IMG/VR virus record: IMGVR_UViG_3300028383_000267
Location: 1-58,666 of that record
Source: a virus
Length of the DNA: 58,666 nt
Reading direction: 5' to 3' (one strand)
How positions within the stretch are numbered: the stretch's first letter is position 1; each line of letters opens with the position of its first letter. The position numbers were made by a program, and so were the translations under genes. A model generated the notes under the pieces. It did no database searches. It saw only the letters and a program-made list of their open reading frames with translations, and had not been told where the DNA came from. Of the stretch, positions 26,549 through 35,303 are shown one piece after another.

Positions 26549-27781
26549 ATGAACATAGGATATATTGGTGTTGGTAAACTAGGATTGCCCTGTGCTGAAA
26601 AAATTGCAGAAAAAAAGCATGTTGTCACTGCATATGATTTAGAACCGCAGACCAGTGAACTAGTTGAGTTTAAAACAAATATACAAGAATGTGTTGAAAA
26701 TACAGAAATTGTATTCGTTGCAGTTCCTACTCCGCACGATTCTTCTTATGACGGACAACAACCTACCTGCCAATTACCTCCTCGTGACTTTGATTACGAA
26801 ACTGTAAAGGCTGTTTTAACCGAAGCAGACAAGCATATGGATAAAACTCAATTGCTTGTTCTTATCTCAACAGTTCTACCAGGCACTACTAGAAGAGAAT
26901 TTACACCGCTTGTAAAAAACACTCGATTTGTTTACAATCCTTATCTAATCGCAATGGGTTCTGTTGCATGGGATATGGTTAACCCCGAAATGGTAATGAT
27001 AGGTACAGATAACGGTTCTGAAACAGGTGATGCAAAACAGCTTAAAGAATTTTATAAAACTATTATGGAAAACGACCCAAATTATGTGATAGGCACATAT
27101 GACGAGTGTGAGTGCATAAAAGTTTTCTATAACACTTTTATATCCACAAAGATTAGCCTTGTAAACATGATGCAAGATGTAGCAGAAAAACAGGGCAATA
27201 TAAATGTAGATGTGATTACAGATGCTCTAGCAAATTCTACTAAGAGGATTATGAGCCCTCAATATATGACAGCAGGCATGGGAGACGGCGGTGCGTGTCA
27301 TCCTAGAGATAATATTGCTCTCAGATATCTTGCGCAAGAATTAGATTTGGGATATGATCTATTCGACTCTATAATGAAAGCCAGAGAAGCACAAGCAGAA
27401 AATCTTGCCAAAGAACTGGCAAAGCATGCAAAAGAAAACAATATGCCTGTATATATTCACGGAAAGGCATACAAACCCAAGGTGCCGTACACAGACGGGT
27501 CATACAGCATATTAGTGGGACATTATATAGAAGAATTAGGTATGAAACCTACTTATATAGATCCATACACGGGAGATGATTATCAACCTTTTGAGCCAGG
27601 TGTCTTTTTAATGGCACATTCTGCTAGTATTACATATGATTATACATCAAGCAAAACCAAAGATGAAATATATTGTTCAATACCTCCAGGAAGCATTATA
27701 ATCGATCCATGGAGAAAGATAACTTCGAGCGTTAGTAAGGTAAGGCATTACGGTAATACTAGGAAAGATAAAAGTTGTTGA
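26549..27781 (+). CDS. nucleotide-sugar dehydrogenase (UDP-glucose/GDP-mannose dehydrogenase family)
   Basis: 410 residues. MNIGYIGVGKLGLPCAEKIA is the NAD-binding GxGxxG start; FVAVPTPHDS and LVLISTVLPGTTR are the second dinucleotide strand and the STVxPGT motif; VFYNTFISTKISLVNM is the central helix; GDGGACHPRDN holds the catalytic cysteine (GGxCxPrD). It oxidises the C6 hydroxyl of a nucleotide sugar to a uronate with two NAD. The exact sugar cannot be read. A decayed homologue lies 3.7 kb upstream. Confidence 0.85.
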   Translation: MNIGYIGVGKLGLPCAEKIAEKKHVVTAYDLEPQTSELVEFKTNIQECVENTEIVFVAVPTPHDSSYDGQQPTCQLPPRDFDYETVKAVLTEADKHMDKTQLLVLISTVLPGTTRREFTPLVKNTRFVYNPYLIAMGSVAWDMVNPEMVMIGTDNGSETGDAKQLKEFYKTIMENDPNYVIGTYDECECIKVFYNTFISTKISLVNMMQDVAEKQGNINVDVITDALANSTKRIMSPQYMTAGMGDGGACHPRDNIALRYLAQELDLGYDLFDSIMKAREAQAENLAKELAKHAKENNMPVYIHGKAYKPKVPYTDGSYSILVGHYIEELGMKPTYIDPYTGDDYQPFEPGVFLMAHSASITYDYTSSKTKDEIYCSIPPGSIIIDPWRKITSSVSKVRHYGNTRKDKSC

Positions 27782-27813
27782 CAGATTGTATAAAATTTTG
27801 TAAACTATAACCT

Positions 27814-28506
27814 ATGTACGATATTATCTTTATATCTTATGGAGAATCTAACGCCGACAAAAATTGGCAAACACTCAAAGATAGGTTTCCATATGCAAAA
27901 AGAGTCGACGGTGTTAAAGGTATTCATCAAGCGCATATCAAAGCTGCAAAAAAGTCATTCACTAAAATGTTTTGGGTTGTTGATGGCGATTCAAAAATTT
28001 TACGAACCTTTAATTTTGACTTTGAAGTACATGAAAGCAATTTAAACACTGTCCATATCTGGTGGTCAAAAAATCCAGTGAACGGGTTAGTTTACGGTTA
28101 CGGTGGAGTTAAACTATTACCAAATACTCTTACAAAAAAATTAGACCTATCTAAACCCGACGTTGCTACTTCTATAAGTAATGACATAAAAATTATAAGT
28201 GAATTGGCTAGCATTACTGAATTCAACACTGATGCATTTTCTGCATGGAGATCAGGTTTCAGAGAATGTACAAAACTTTCTAGCAAGGTAATTGACCGCC
28301 AAATAGATAGCGAAACTGAACACAGGTTAGAAACATGGTGCAACGTTGGTACAAACGCACGTTTCGGCATTGACGCTATAAAAGGCGCAAAGGCCGGAAG
28401 AGATTACGGACAAAGAAATAAAAATAATCCACAAGCACTATCGAGAATAAATGACTATGATTGGTTGATTGATTATTTTAGAAGTAATAACGATATAAAA
28501 GTGTGA
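27814..28506 (+). CDS. putative glycosyltransferase-like protein with DGD motif, paralogue of the 10530 gene
   Basis: 230 residues. IIFISYGESNADKNWQTLKD, RVDGVKGIHQAHIKAA, WVVDGDSKI, LVYGYGGVKLLP and DAFSAWRSGFRECTKLSS align in order with the gene at 10530 (VHGVKGSDAAHKACA, VTVDGDNQI, LMYGNGGLKLWN, FQAFRAGFREGVKMS). It lacks the C-terminal extension of that relative. The 32-base gap before it has a TTGACA at 27778 but no convincing -10 at the right distance. Confidence 0.55.
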   Translation: MYDIIFISYGESNADKNWQTLKDRFPYAKRVDGVKGIHQAHIKAAKKSFTKMFWVVDGDSKILRTFNFDFEVHESNLNTVHIWWSKNPVNGLVYGYGGVKLLPNTLTKKLDLSKPDVATSISNDIKIISELASITEFNTDAFSAWRSGFRECTKLSSKVIDRQIDSETEHRLETWCNVGTNARFGIDAIKGAKAGRDYGQRNKNNPQALSRINDYDWLIDYFRSNNDIKV

Positions 28507-28544
28507 AAATTAATTGGGCATAAAACAGGTATAATACTATAAGC

Positions 28545-29408
28545 ATGATCAATATTGTTTGCACAAGTAAGCCATGTGACGGACTTTTCTATTACAGTTA
28601 TGAGTATTGCTCTCGTTTGAACGATTTGGGGTTCCCTGCACGAGTAATTGTTGTTACCCACAGGCGTTTCCCTTCAGCTGACTATGTTAGCTCTATAAAA
28701 CAAAAATACATTCATTGTAAAAATTTGGTTTTTAACGACGTTGATCCAGACGACAATGACATAACTTTTGTAACTGGTAGAAGCATGATTACACTTGCCT
28801 ATCAAGACTTTGACGGTTATACGTTGGAACAGCAAAACACTCTGAGGAAACTGTTTTCCAAAAACACAATACCGGTTTATTCAGAAAACCATCCAATTAA
28901 TTATCCAAAAGCTTTAGATTTTTTCCAACCCAAAAAAATCATAGATCTGTGTGATCAGGAAGTGTATCCTAATGGAACAGGAGAGCATTTTGAAAAAACC
29001 ATTAATTTTGATATATATAAGCCTGTTAAGAATGAGTCAGAATTCAAGTACCTGTTCCTTGGAACCAACAACAAATATTATGCCACAGTAGAGAGTGTAA
29101 TACATGATTTCCCTAATCATGGAATTTTAGTTTACAATGACCAAACTGTTAATGATGATTATAACAATATTGTGGCGCCTGCAAATAACCTCCTGGGTAA
29201 ATTTGATACGTATGTATATACTAAAAACACTTTTGATCCGGCTCCCAGACTGTTTCAGGAATGTAGATATTTTGGCAAAAACATAATATATAAGAGAAGC
29301 AAAACTATTCACGACGGCGGTAGTGTATACTGGAACCGAGACATTAAAAAACCAGATATAACGCCTATCGAGCAAGCAATTGAGAAGCTAAATGAAAATA
29401 GAACCTAA
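28545..29408 (+). CDS. putative glycosyltransferase-like protein (GT-B-like)
   Basis: 287 residues; weakly recognised. MINIVCTSKPCDGLFYYSYE at the N-terminus followed by LGFPARVIVVTHRRFP looks like the first Rossmann unit of a GT-B enzyme, and the C-terminal DTYVYTKNTFDPAPRLFQEC then YFGKNIIYKRS fits the usual donor-site region with a Glu. No clear catalytic base. It overlaps the next gene by 17 bases. Confidence 0.45.
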   Translation: MINIVCTSKPCDGLFYYSYEYCSRLNDLGFPARVIVVTHRRFPSADYVSSIKQKYIHCKNLVFNDVDPDDNDITFVTGRSMITLAYQDFDGYTLEQQNTLRKLFSKNTIPVYSENHPINYPKALDFFQPKKIIDLCDQEVYPNGTGEHFEKTINFDIYKPVKNESEFKYLFLGTNNKYYATVESVIHDFPNHGILVYNDQTVNDDYNNIVAPANNLLGKFDTYVYTKNTFDPAPRLFQECRYFGKNIIYKRSKTIHDGGSVYWNRDIKKPDITPIEQAIEKLNENRT

Positions 29409-29742
29409 GTGTTTGAAATTCGGTGCGAAAGACAACAAAGGAGCTGCATATACTTCTGACGGTTTTATGCTTCCTTGCTGTTGGATGGACGACCCACCGG
29501 TTTATAGATATGTAGTAGAAGCTGGTCTTAAAGACGAAGAACTAGCATTAGAAAATAATTCTAGCTTAGAAGATATTTTTACTTCTGATCAATGGGAAAA
29601 TTTTTTCCAAACACTGTTAAATGATCCTGAAAACGCCTCACACATGTGTAAGAAAAAATGTGGTGTAGATGTTGACATGGAAAAATTGAAAGAAGAAGAA
29701 AAAAGAGCAGTCAAGGAACAGTCAAATGGCTCGCATTACTGA
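29392..29742 (+). CDS. stand-alone SPASM-like Fe-S cluster protein
   Basis: 116 residues. CLKFG, GFMLPCCWMDD and MCKKKC give cysteines in the spacing of the auxiliary-cluster module fused in front of the six radical-SAM proteins upstream (PCC followed by CxxC, with SSLEDIFTSDQWENFFQTLL as the intervening helix). Here the module is a separate protein, and its gene overlaps by 17 bases a radical-SAM gene that lacks it. The two gene products probably form one enzyme. Confidence 0.62.
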   Translation: MKIEPKCLKFGAKDNKGAAYTSDGFMLPCCWMDDPPVYRYVVEAGLKDEELALENNSSLEDIFTSDQWENFFQTLLNDPENASHMCKKKCGVDVDMEKLKEEEKRAVKEQSNGSHY

Positions 29743-30484
29743 TGAGTATGTCAAAGCTCAGAAATATTGTAGGCCAAATATTGATGCTTCACATCGATGT
29801 ATATTCAAATGCCCACAGTGTGTAAGGCAAAAGACATTAAGCCAAGATCAAATTAAACGTTCTTTTGATTTAGAAGAAAAAAATTTCCAAAAGATATTAG
29901 ATTACTATGATTATGGTATAACATTTTGTGGCCAGATATCAGATCCAATATATCATCCTAGATTTCTTAATCTTCTAAAAATATGCGACGGACAAGAAAA
30001 AGCTGTAAGAATTGCAACTGTTGGTAGTGGAAAAAATGATGCATGGTGGAAAGAAGCCTACAGTTACGGAGTAGGAGAAAATGCTTGGTACTTTGGTGTA
30101 GATGGCATCGATGAAAAAAGTGAATTATATCGTATTGGTTCAAACTTTCAAGATGTATGGTCAAGAATGAAACAAGGCAGAGATCTAGGGCATGTTATAG
30201 TTTGGCAATATATTATCTTTGGTTACAATGAACACGAAATCGACAAAGCAATTAATATTGCAGAAAAAGAAGATTTTGCTCTACTTTTTGTGAACACAAA
30301 CAGAGGATTTAATCCAGACAGTCCGTTGCTTAGAAAAAATGTAGATTTTACGCTAACACGTCCTAAAGAAAAACACACAGAAGAAAGAGTTAAAAAAGAG
30401 TGGTGGGGACATAGGTCAAAAGCTTTAGAAGAATGGAACAAACTTCCAAGAAAAAAAATGGAAAATAAAAATGATTTCTTATGA
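29726..30484 (+). CDS. radical SAM protein, core only
   Basis: 252 residues. CIFKCPQC (C25, C29, C32) is the radical-SAM cluster site; FCGQISDPIYHP replaces the usual GGEP block (G-Q-I-S-D-P), an arrangement also found in some radical-SAM families. No auxiliary cysteines follow. It is shorter than the fused relatives and overlaps the stand-alone Fe-S protein before it, so the pair looks like the split form of the same architecture. Substrate unknown. Confidence 0.75.
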   Translation: MARITDEYVKAQKYCRPNIDASHRCIFKCPQCVRQKTLSQDQIKRSFDLEEKNFQKILDYYDYGITFCGQISDPIYHPRFLNLLKICDGQEKAVRIATVGSGKNDAWWKEAYSYGVGENAWYFGVDGIDEKSELYRIGSNFQDVWSRMKQGRDLGHVIVWQYIIFGYNEHEIDKAINIAEKEDFALLFVNTNRGFNPDSPLLRKNVDFTLTRPKEKHTEERVKKEWWGHRSKALEEWNKLPRKKMENKNDFL

Positions 30485-31544
30485 TGGCTGGGACAGAGAA
30501 TACCAAGACAATAGACAAGATTATCTTGAATTGTTTGATCAGTTTATGAGTCAAACAAATTATGAAAATAATGAACTGTTTGAACAAGAGTTTGCAGAGA
30601 GTCTTGGGAGAAAATACTGCGTTAGTGTAGCCAGCGCCACAGATGCACTGCATTTTAGTTTATTAGCACACGGTGTTGGTCCTGGAGACGAGGTTCTTGT
30701 TACAGATTTTAGTTGGATTTCAAGTGCCAGCTGCGTAGACATGGCAGGAGCAACACCGGTATTTTGTGATATTGAACTAGATTCATATCAAATGAGCTTG
30801 GAAAGTGTACAACGCATGTATAGCGATCGTGTTAAAGCCATCGTATATGTACACTTATTTGGCACAATGGCTGACACAAGTGCGTTGCAGGCGTTTTGCA
30901 GAGAAAAAAATATTGTATTCATTGAAGACGCAGCACAAGCTCTAGGTAGCAGTCTAAACGGAGTCAAAGCAGGCACTATTGGAGATTGCAGCGTATTCAG
31001 TTTTAATACGAACAAGGTAATTGCAGGCATCAACGGCGGCGGAGTTGTCTTAACGGACGATTATGACATCGCGCGGCGTCTTAAAATGATTCGCCGCCAC
31101 GGCAAGGAAAAAACTTTTGACTTGCTTGGTTATAACAGTCGCATGTATGTGCTCAATGCGCTAATTATCAAACAGCGTATGAAAAATATGCATCAAAATC
31201 AATCAAAACGCCAAGAAATTGCGAAACAATACAACCAAGCTTTTTCAAATTTGCCCGTCCAAATGCCGAAAGGATCAACCGGTCTGAGCCATAATTTTCA
31301 TAAGTATGTTGTGCGATTTGTAGATAGAGACACTCGCAATCGTGTAAAGAACGCACTAGGCGCCAGTGTGCATTATGAAATTCCTCTGAGCGATAATCTT
31401 ATGTATACCACTTTGCAATACAGAAAAGATAATTGTGCAGCATCTAAAACTGCTTCAAACACGGTGCTATCTCTTCCTATACATCCTTGGTTAACAGAAG
31501 AAGAACTAAGTACTATTATAAAAGTAGTAAGGAGTAACGTGTGA
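30471..31544 (+). CDS. DegT/DnrJ/EryC1/StrS-type aminotransferase
   Basis: 357 residues, full length for the family. SVASATDALHFSLLAHGVGP, GDEVLVTDFSW, VYVHLFGTMAD and IEDAAQALGS are canonical, and FSFNTNKVIAGINGGGVV contains the PLP-binding lysine. These enzymes aminate keto-sugars from nucleotide sugars. A patch near 31040-31110 is noticeably richer in G+C than its surroundings. It overlaps the radical-SAM gene before it by 14 bases and the first nitroreductase-like gene after it by 4. Confidence 0.88.
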   Translation: MISYDGWDREYQDNRQDYLELFDQFMSQTNYENNELFEQEFAESLGRKYCVSVASATDALHFSLLAHGVGPGDEVLVTDFSWISSASCVDMAGATPVFCDIELDSYQMSLESVQRMYSDRVKAIVYVHLFGTMADTSALQAFCREKNIVFIEDAAQALGSSLNGVKAGTIGDCSVFSFNTNKVIAGINGGGVVLTDDYDIARRLKMIRRHGKEKTFDLLGYNSRMYVLNALIIKQRMKNMHQNQSKRQEIAKQYNQAFSNLPVQMPKGSTGLSHNFHKYVVRFVDRDTRNRVKNALGASVHYEIPLSDNLMYTTLQYRKDNCAASKTASNTVLSLPIHPWLTEEELSTIIKVVRSNV

Positions 31545-32251
31545 TAGAAGATTCTCTTGGTAAACGAAAGCATGTTATGCACTATGATACAGAGGTCATT
31601 CCAACACAGTCTGAAATTGAGGAGATATTAAGGTTAGGATATTCTCTTTCTACATCAAAACAAAAAGCTTATGCATACAAGTTTTGGATATTAGGACCAA
31701 ACAAAGAACGAAGTAATATTTTATATAATATAGCCGAAGGTAATAAACTCGACGTAGATTACAAAGCATATAAAACAACATCCGAATCTAAAGAATATGT
31801 TCTTAATGAAGGACTTTTTCATATTAAGAGTGCTCCTTACACATTTATAGTAACACCAAGAATGGCTTCACCTAATCCTCAGTTTAGGTATGTAATGGAC
31901 AAGTCTCGCAGTAAGTGGCAATTGGAAGACTACGAATTTGTAAACACAAAAAACAGAGAGTCAAATGCCATAGATGTTGGCATGGTAACAACAGCAATTT
32001 CAGGTGCAGCTTACGATCGAGGATGGGATATTTCGTATAATATTTGTTTCTACAATGACAGAAAAAAATGGCCTGATTTTCTGCCTTTTATAAGCGGAGA
32101 ATGGGGATTCAGGCCTGTGTTAATGGTCACATTGGGCAAGGCAAAGACTTACTATTATGAACGTTTAAAAGAAGACGGCTCTTTAACTAATGATCCTAAA
32201 TATAATACGGATCCGCCATTTGAAACAATCTTTGAATTTATAGATAACTAG
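31541..32251 (+). CDS. nitroreductase-fold protein, paralogue 1 of 4
   Basis: 236 residues. GYSLSTSKQKAYAYKFWILG is the position of the FMN-binding (S/A)PSxxNxQP motif of nitroreductases, here degraded (TSKQK). NAIDVGMVTTAISGAAYDRG is the dimer/FMN helix (usually GxAxxxLxLxA). VLMVTLGKAKTYYYERL ends the fold. It probably still has the fold but may bind flavin poorly. Shares this layout with the next three genes. Confidence 0.6.
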   Translation: MIEDSLGKRKHVMHYDTEVIPTQSEIEEILRLGYSLSTSKQKAYAYKFWILGPNKERSNILYNIAEGNKLDVDYKAYKTTSESKEYVLNEGLFHIKSAPYTFIVTPRMASPNPQFRYVMDKSRSKWQLEDYEFVNTKNRESNAIDVGMVTTAISGAAYDRGWDISYNICFYNDRKKWPDFLPFISGEWGFRPVLMVTLGKAKTYYYERLKEDGSLTNDPKYNTDPPFETIFEFIDN

Positions 32252-32254
32252 TAT

Positions 32255-32944
32255 ATGAAAAATTACAAATATGTCCTAGGTTGGTCTTCTAAAACAGTTG
32301 ATGATAAAATTGTGAAAGAAAGTCTAGATTATGCTTGGAGATATACTCCTTCAAAAAATAATTTTATGAATTATAGTGTATTTGTTTTAGGGCCTGATCA
32401 AAAAAATCTTAAAAAATCGATTTATTATAAGTGTTTAAAACAACAATCAAAAGCAAACGGACATGAAGTATCAAATCAAGGTTTATTGAAGTATGAAAAA
32501 AGACTTATAAAGCAAGGCATACCGCCTCTTTTCAAAAACATCAAAGATGCACCATATCTGCTGATTTATACTTCAAGAGTAGCTGACGAATTAAACGAGA
32601 TTCAACAAAATAACATAAACTACGGAATGGTATACGAACAAACTTTCCCTCCGGGAACAGAGAAATACGAGTCTGCCTGCAATCTAAGCAGAATAGAAAT
32701 AGGAATGTTTGCAACAAATTTTGCAACGAAGTGTTTGGAAAGTAACATCGATATTTCATATGTGCTGTGTATGCCTACAAGTCTAGACGATTGGTCAGAA
32801 CCAGAATGGAGTTTTATGCTACATAATCCTATTTTGATACAGCTTGCAGGGCATGGCAAAACCTATAGACGTTCAATTTTGGATGCAGACAAAGACCTAA
32901 AACCTAACTTTGATAAGATAGTAAATATCATAGGAAAAAAATAA
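32255..32944 (+). CDS. nitroreductase-fold protein, paralogue 2 of 4
   Basis: 229 residues. RYTPSKNNFMNYSVFVLG is at the FMN-motif position, NLSRIEIGMFATNFATKCLE matches the central helix, and ILIQLAGHGKTYRR the final strand, parallel to PVLMVTLGKAKTYYYERL-like sequence in the previous gene. ATG comes three bases after the previous stop. Substrate and activity unknown; the family reduces nitro groups, quinones or flavins, or oxidises peptide heterocycles. Confidence 0.6.
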   Translation: MKNYKYVLGWSSKTVDDKIVKESLDYAWRYTPSKNNFMNYSVFVLGPDQKNLKKSIYYKCLKQQSKANGHEVSNQGLLKYEKRLIKQGIPPLFKNIKDAPYLLIYTSRVADELNEIQQNNINYGMVYEQTFPPGTEKYESACNLSRIEIGMFATNFATKCLESNIDISYVLCMPTSLDDWSEPEWSFMLHNPILIQLAGHGKTYRRSILDADKDLKPNFDKIVNIIGKK

Positions 32945-32945
32945 G

Positions 32946-33746
32946 ATGAGCATTGAAAAATTGTTTTCCAAAAGACGGCAAATTAGAGCAGCTTGGGATC
33001 CTAATCGGTCACCTAGCAAGGAACTTATATATGACCTGCTTAAACGCACTCAAAACATTGCGCCGTCCAAGCAAAATTTATATCCTTTTAAAATTCATGC
33101 TTTTGGACCAAATAATCCAGAAGAAAAGAAAAAAGTCGAGCAAATTTGTTGCTTATATACACAAGGAGCAGTTAATAATTTTAATTGTAGCCAAGAACAA
33201 CTTGAAACAGCAGGAGAAGACAACAATTTTCCACCTTGGGTATTAGTATTTGAATTAAGGAAATGCAAACCAAATACCTTTATTGAAGAATACGACACAA
33301 TGTTTCAAGGCGAAAGTCCAAATGCTGTTAAAGGAGATTTTAGTGGCGCCGCTTCACGATTTAGCCAAATTAGTGAAAACCGTTTTAGAGAAAATAACAA
33401 TAAAACACTGGCGTGCATAGAAGTAGGAATGTTCGCAAAATTGTTGGCTGGACTCTGCCTCGAAAATGATATTGCAATTTCATATATTAAATCATTTCCA
33501 GAATGGAATTGGAAGGGACAAAGCAAACGATACAGTAAAGACATAAATGAGGTAGGTTTAAGCTGGGACAGTTTACCTGAGATAACAGAGGCTCCTTTAT
33601 TGGTTGTGCAAATTGGCTATAAGGCAGATATGGATGATCCTTTAGCATCAACTGTTGAAGTTGACGGAGTTGTCCATTCCACAAAAGGCGGAGTACTTTT
33701 AGAAGATAAACCCAGCATAGACGAAATTATTCAGTTCAAAGATTAA
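32946..33746 (+). CDS. nitroreductase-fold protein, paralogue 3 of 4
   Basis: 266 residues. RTQNIAPSKQNLYPFKIHAF has a fully canonical APSxQN-type FMN motif; RRQIRAAWDPNRSP at the N-terminus has the conserved Arg-Arg pattern; ACIEVGMFAKLLAGLCLEND is the central helix; PLLVVQIGYKAD the last strand. It is the longest of the four, with an insert around residues 120-150. One base follows the previous stop. Confidence 0.68.
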   Translation: MSIEKLFSKRRQIRAAWDPNRSPSKELIYDLLKRTQNIAPSKQNLYPFKIHAFGPNNPEEKKKVEQICCLYTQGAVNNFNCSQEQLETAGEDNNFPPWVLVFELRKCKPNTFIEEYDTMFQGESPNAVKGDFSGAASRFSQISENRFRENNNKTLACIEVGMFAKLLAGLCLENDIAISYIKSFPEWNWKGQSKRYSKDINEVGLSWDSLPEITEAPLLVVQIGYKADMDDPLASTVEVDGVVHSTKGGVLLEDKPSIDEIIQFKD

Positions 33747-33760
33747 TAACTTATAATACC

Positions 33761-34492
33761 ATGAATAAGAATTTGCTAGAAGCTATAGATTCTTCGCAGC
33801 GTGCTCAACGCAATTATGATTTGTCTAGATCTATCTCTCAAAAAGATCTAGATACGCTAATTTACGCATCTTCAAAATCCCCTTCAAAGCAAAACGAAAA
33901 ACATTATTCTCTGTTTGTCTATACTGATCCTATAATGATTAGAAAAATCTACGACACTACAAAAAAATTCACTTTATTTGATAAAAATGATAACTTAGAA
34001 AAATTGTTCGGAGAAAAAAATGAAGTTTACTGGCAAAATGATGATTATTCAGTAAAAAATTCACAGGTTCTAGCTAATGTTTTGTTTGTATATACAGAAG
34101 AAAAAGGAGAGCCTAGAGGCGGAACACACATAGTTGGTCAACAAAGTATTGCCGGCAAATCAGCACAACTTTATAAAGAACAAATAGATTATAGTATCGG
34201 AATATCTGTAGGTCAATTAATTTTATCTGCTAACCTTTTAGGACTTAAAACAGGAATATGTTCTGCAATGGACGGCCGTGCCATAAAAAAAGTCGTAGGA
34301 ACAGAAAAAAGTGTGAAAATGCTAGTTGGCGTGGGTTTTGAAAATGCCGATACTGATAGAAGACTCCACCCTGATGTGTTAAATAGAGATGTCTCTGCCA
34401 AATTTAGAAATGGCAAAGACTCAGAAAACTGGCGTTTTCCTAGTTTCGAAAAAGAATGCAAGGTATATCTTAATGGCCAAATTTACTCTTGA
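33761..34492 (+). CDS. nitroreductase family protein, paralogue 4 of 4
   Basis: 243 residues and the closest of the four to standard nitroreductases: QRAQRNYD at the N-terminus, SSKSPSKQNEKHYSLFVYTD for FMN, SIGISVGQLILSANLLGLKT and GICSAMDG for the FMN helix and strand, and KMLVGVGFENADTDRR at the end. Likely an FMN-dependent oxidoreductase. It overlaps the following radical-SAM gene by 20 bases. Confidence 0.75.
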   Translation: MNKNLLEAIDSSQRAQRNYDLSRSISQKDLDTLIYASSKSPSKQNEKHYSLFVYTDPIMIRKIYDTTKKFTLFDKNDNLEKLFGEKNEVYWQNDDYSVKNSQVLANVLFVYTEEKGEPRGGTHIVGQQSIAGKSAQLYKEQIDYSIGISVGQLILSANLLGLKTGICSAMDGRAIKKVVGTEKSVKMLVGVGFENADTDRRLHPDVLNRDVSAKFRNGKDSENWRFPSFEKECKVYLNGQIYS

Positions 34493-35303
34493 TGAATTAA
34501 AAAGAGGTGGATTTCTTACCGTAGACTTTTATCTCACTAAGTCCTGTAATAAGTCCTGCTACTACTGCACTGCATGGACGAAGGAGATGCGGAATCTTGA
34601 TGTTGATATAGAGTTTTTGTCGAAGACTCTTGAATATCTCAGTCCTTACAAAACTCGTATTTGTCTCCTAGGAGGAGAACCTGCACTAGTTAGAAATTTT
34701 GAAGAGGTGATCAACGAGATTAAAAAACACGAAAACCTAGTACCTCAGGTAATGTCAAATTCTTTGATAAGGAATAGGTATCCTTGGGTGCTAGACGATC
34801 CTGAAATTTTTTACATGGAACATCTTGTTCTAGATTTTCATGAAGACAGGATAGAAAAATTAGGTAAGCATGACTTTTTACCTGAAAACGATCTTAACAA
34901 TTTTAATCTAATAATTGAAACTCCTAATTATTTCAAATATAGAGAAAATTTTGATTTGTCAGAAATTGACCATAAAAATACCGAATTCAAAGAATTTAAT
35001 GGAAGGTCCCCTACTTTCAACCGTGCCGAACAGGCACCGGAAATTGATAGACGCATTTGTGCCGCGTTTCCTTTGGTACCTGTAATAGATTTTGAATTGC
35101 AAAAGATAAGACATTGTAGCCGGAAAGCTATTAATGGCTCACGCACTTTCGATGTAACTCGTGAAAATATAGACAAAATGATGAACTTTGATCTATTTCA
35201 GTTTGAATCTTACTGCAAAACCTGTACAGAAATAATACCAAAGAGACCAGACTGGCAAAGACAAATGATATTGGAAAAAATTACGCAGGACGAACTGCAA
35301 TGA
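34473..35303 (+). CDS. radical SAM protein
   Basis: 276 residues from ATG 34473, which overlaps the nitroreductase gene by 20 bases; the ATG is in good context and puts the cluster motif at the normal distance. CNKSCYYC (C25, C29, C32) and LLGGEPALV are the radical-SAM hallmarks. C-terminal cysteines (RICAAFPLV, RHCSRK, YCKTC) could bind an additional cluster, so this one has the common order, core first. It lies between the nitroreductases and the carbamoyltransferase. Confidence 0.8.
   Translation: MAKFTLDELKRGGFLTVDFYLTKSCNKSCYYCTAWTKEMRNLDVDIEFLSKTLEYLSPYKTRICLLGGEPALVRNFEEVINEIKKHENLVPQVMSNSLIRNRYPWVLDDPEIFYMEHLVLDFHEDRIEKLGKHDFLPENDLNNFNLIIETPNYFKYRENFDLSEIDHKNTEFKEFNGRSPTFNRAEQAPEIDRRICAAFPLVPVIDFELQKIRHCSRKAINGSRTFDVTRENIDKMMNFDLFQFESYCKTCTEIIPKRPDWQRQMILEKITQDELQ

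Noticed and set aside
27778-27811. Sigma-70 promoter before the gene at 27814 (TTGACA at 27778)
   Set aside because: The nearest good -10 (TATAAC at 27806) is 22 bases away, and at 17 bases only TAAACT is found; the TTGACA also overlaps the end of the dehydrogenase gene.
28530-28535. TATAAT before the gene at 28545
   Set aside because: No acceptable -35 sequence at 15-19 bases; may be chance in AT-rich DNA.
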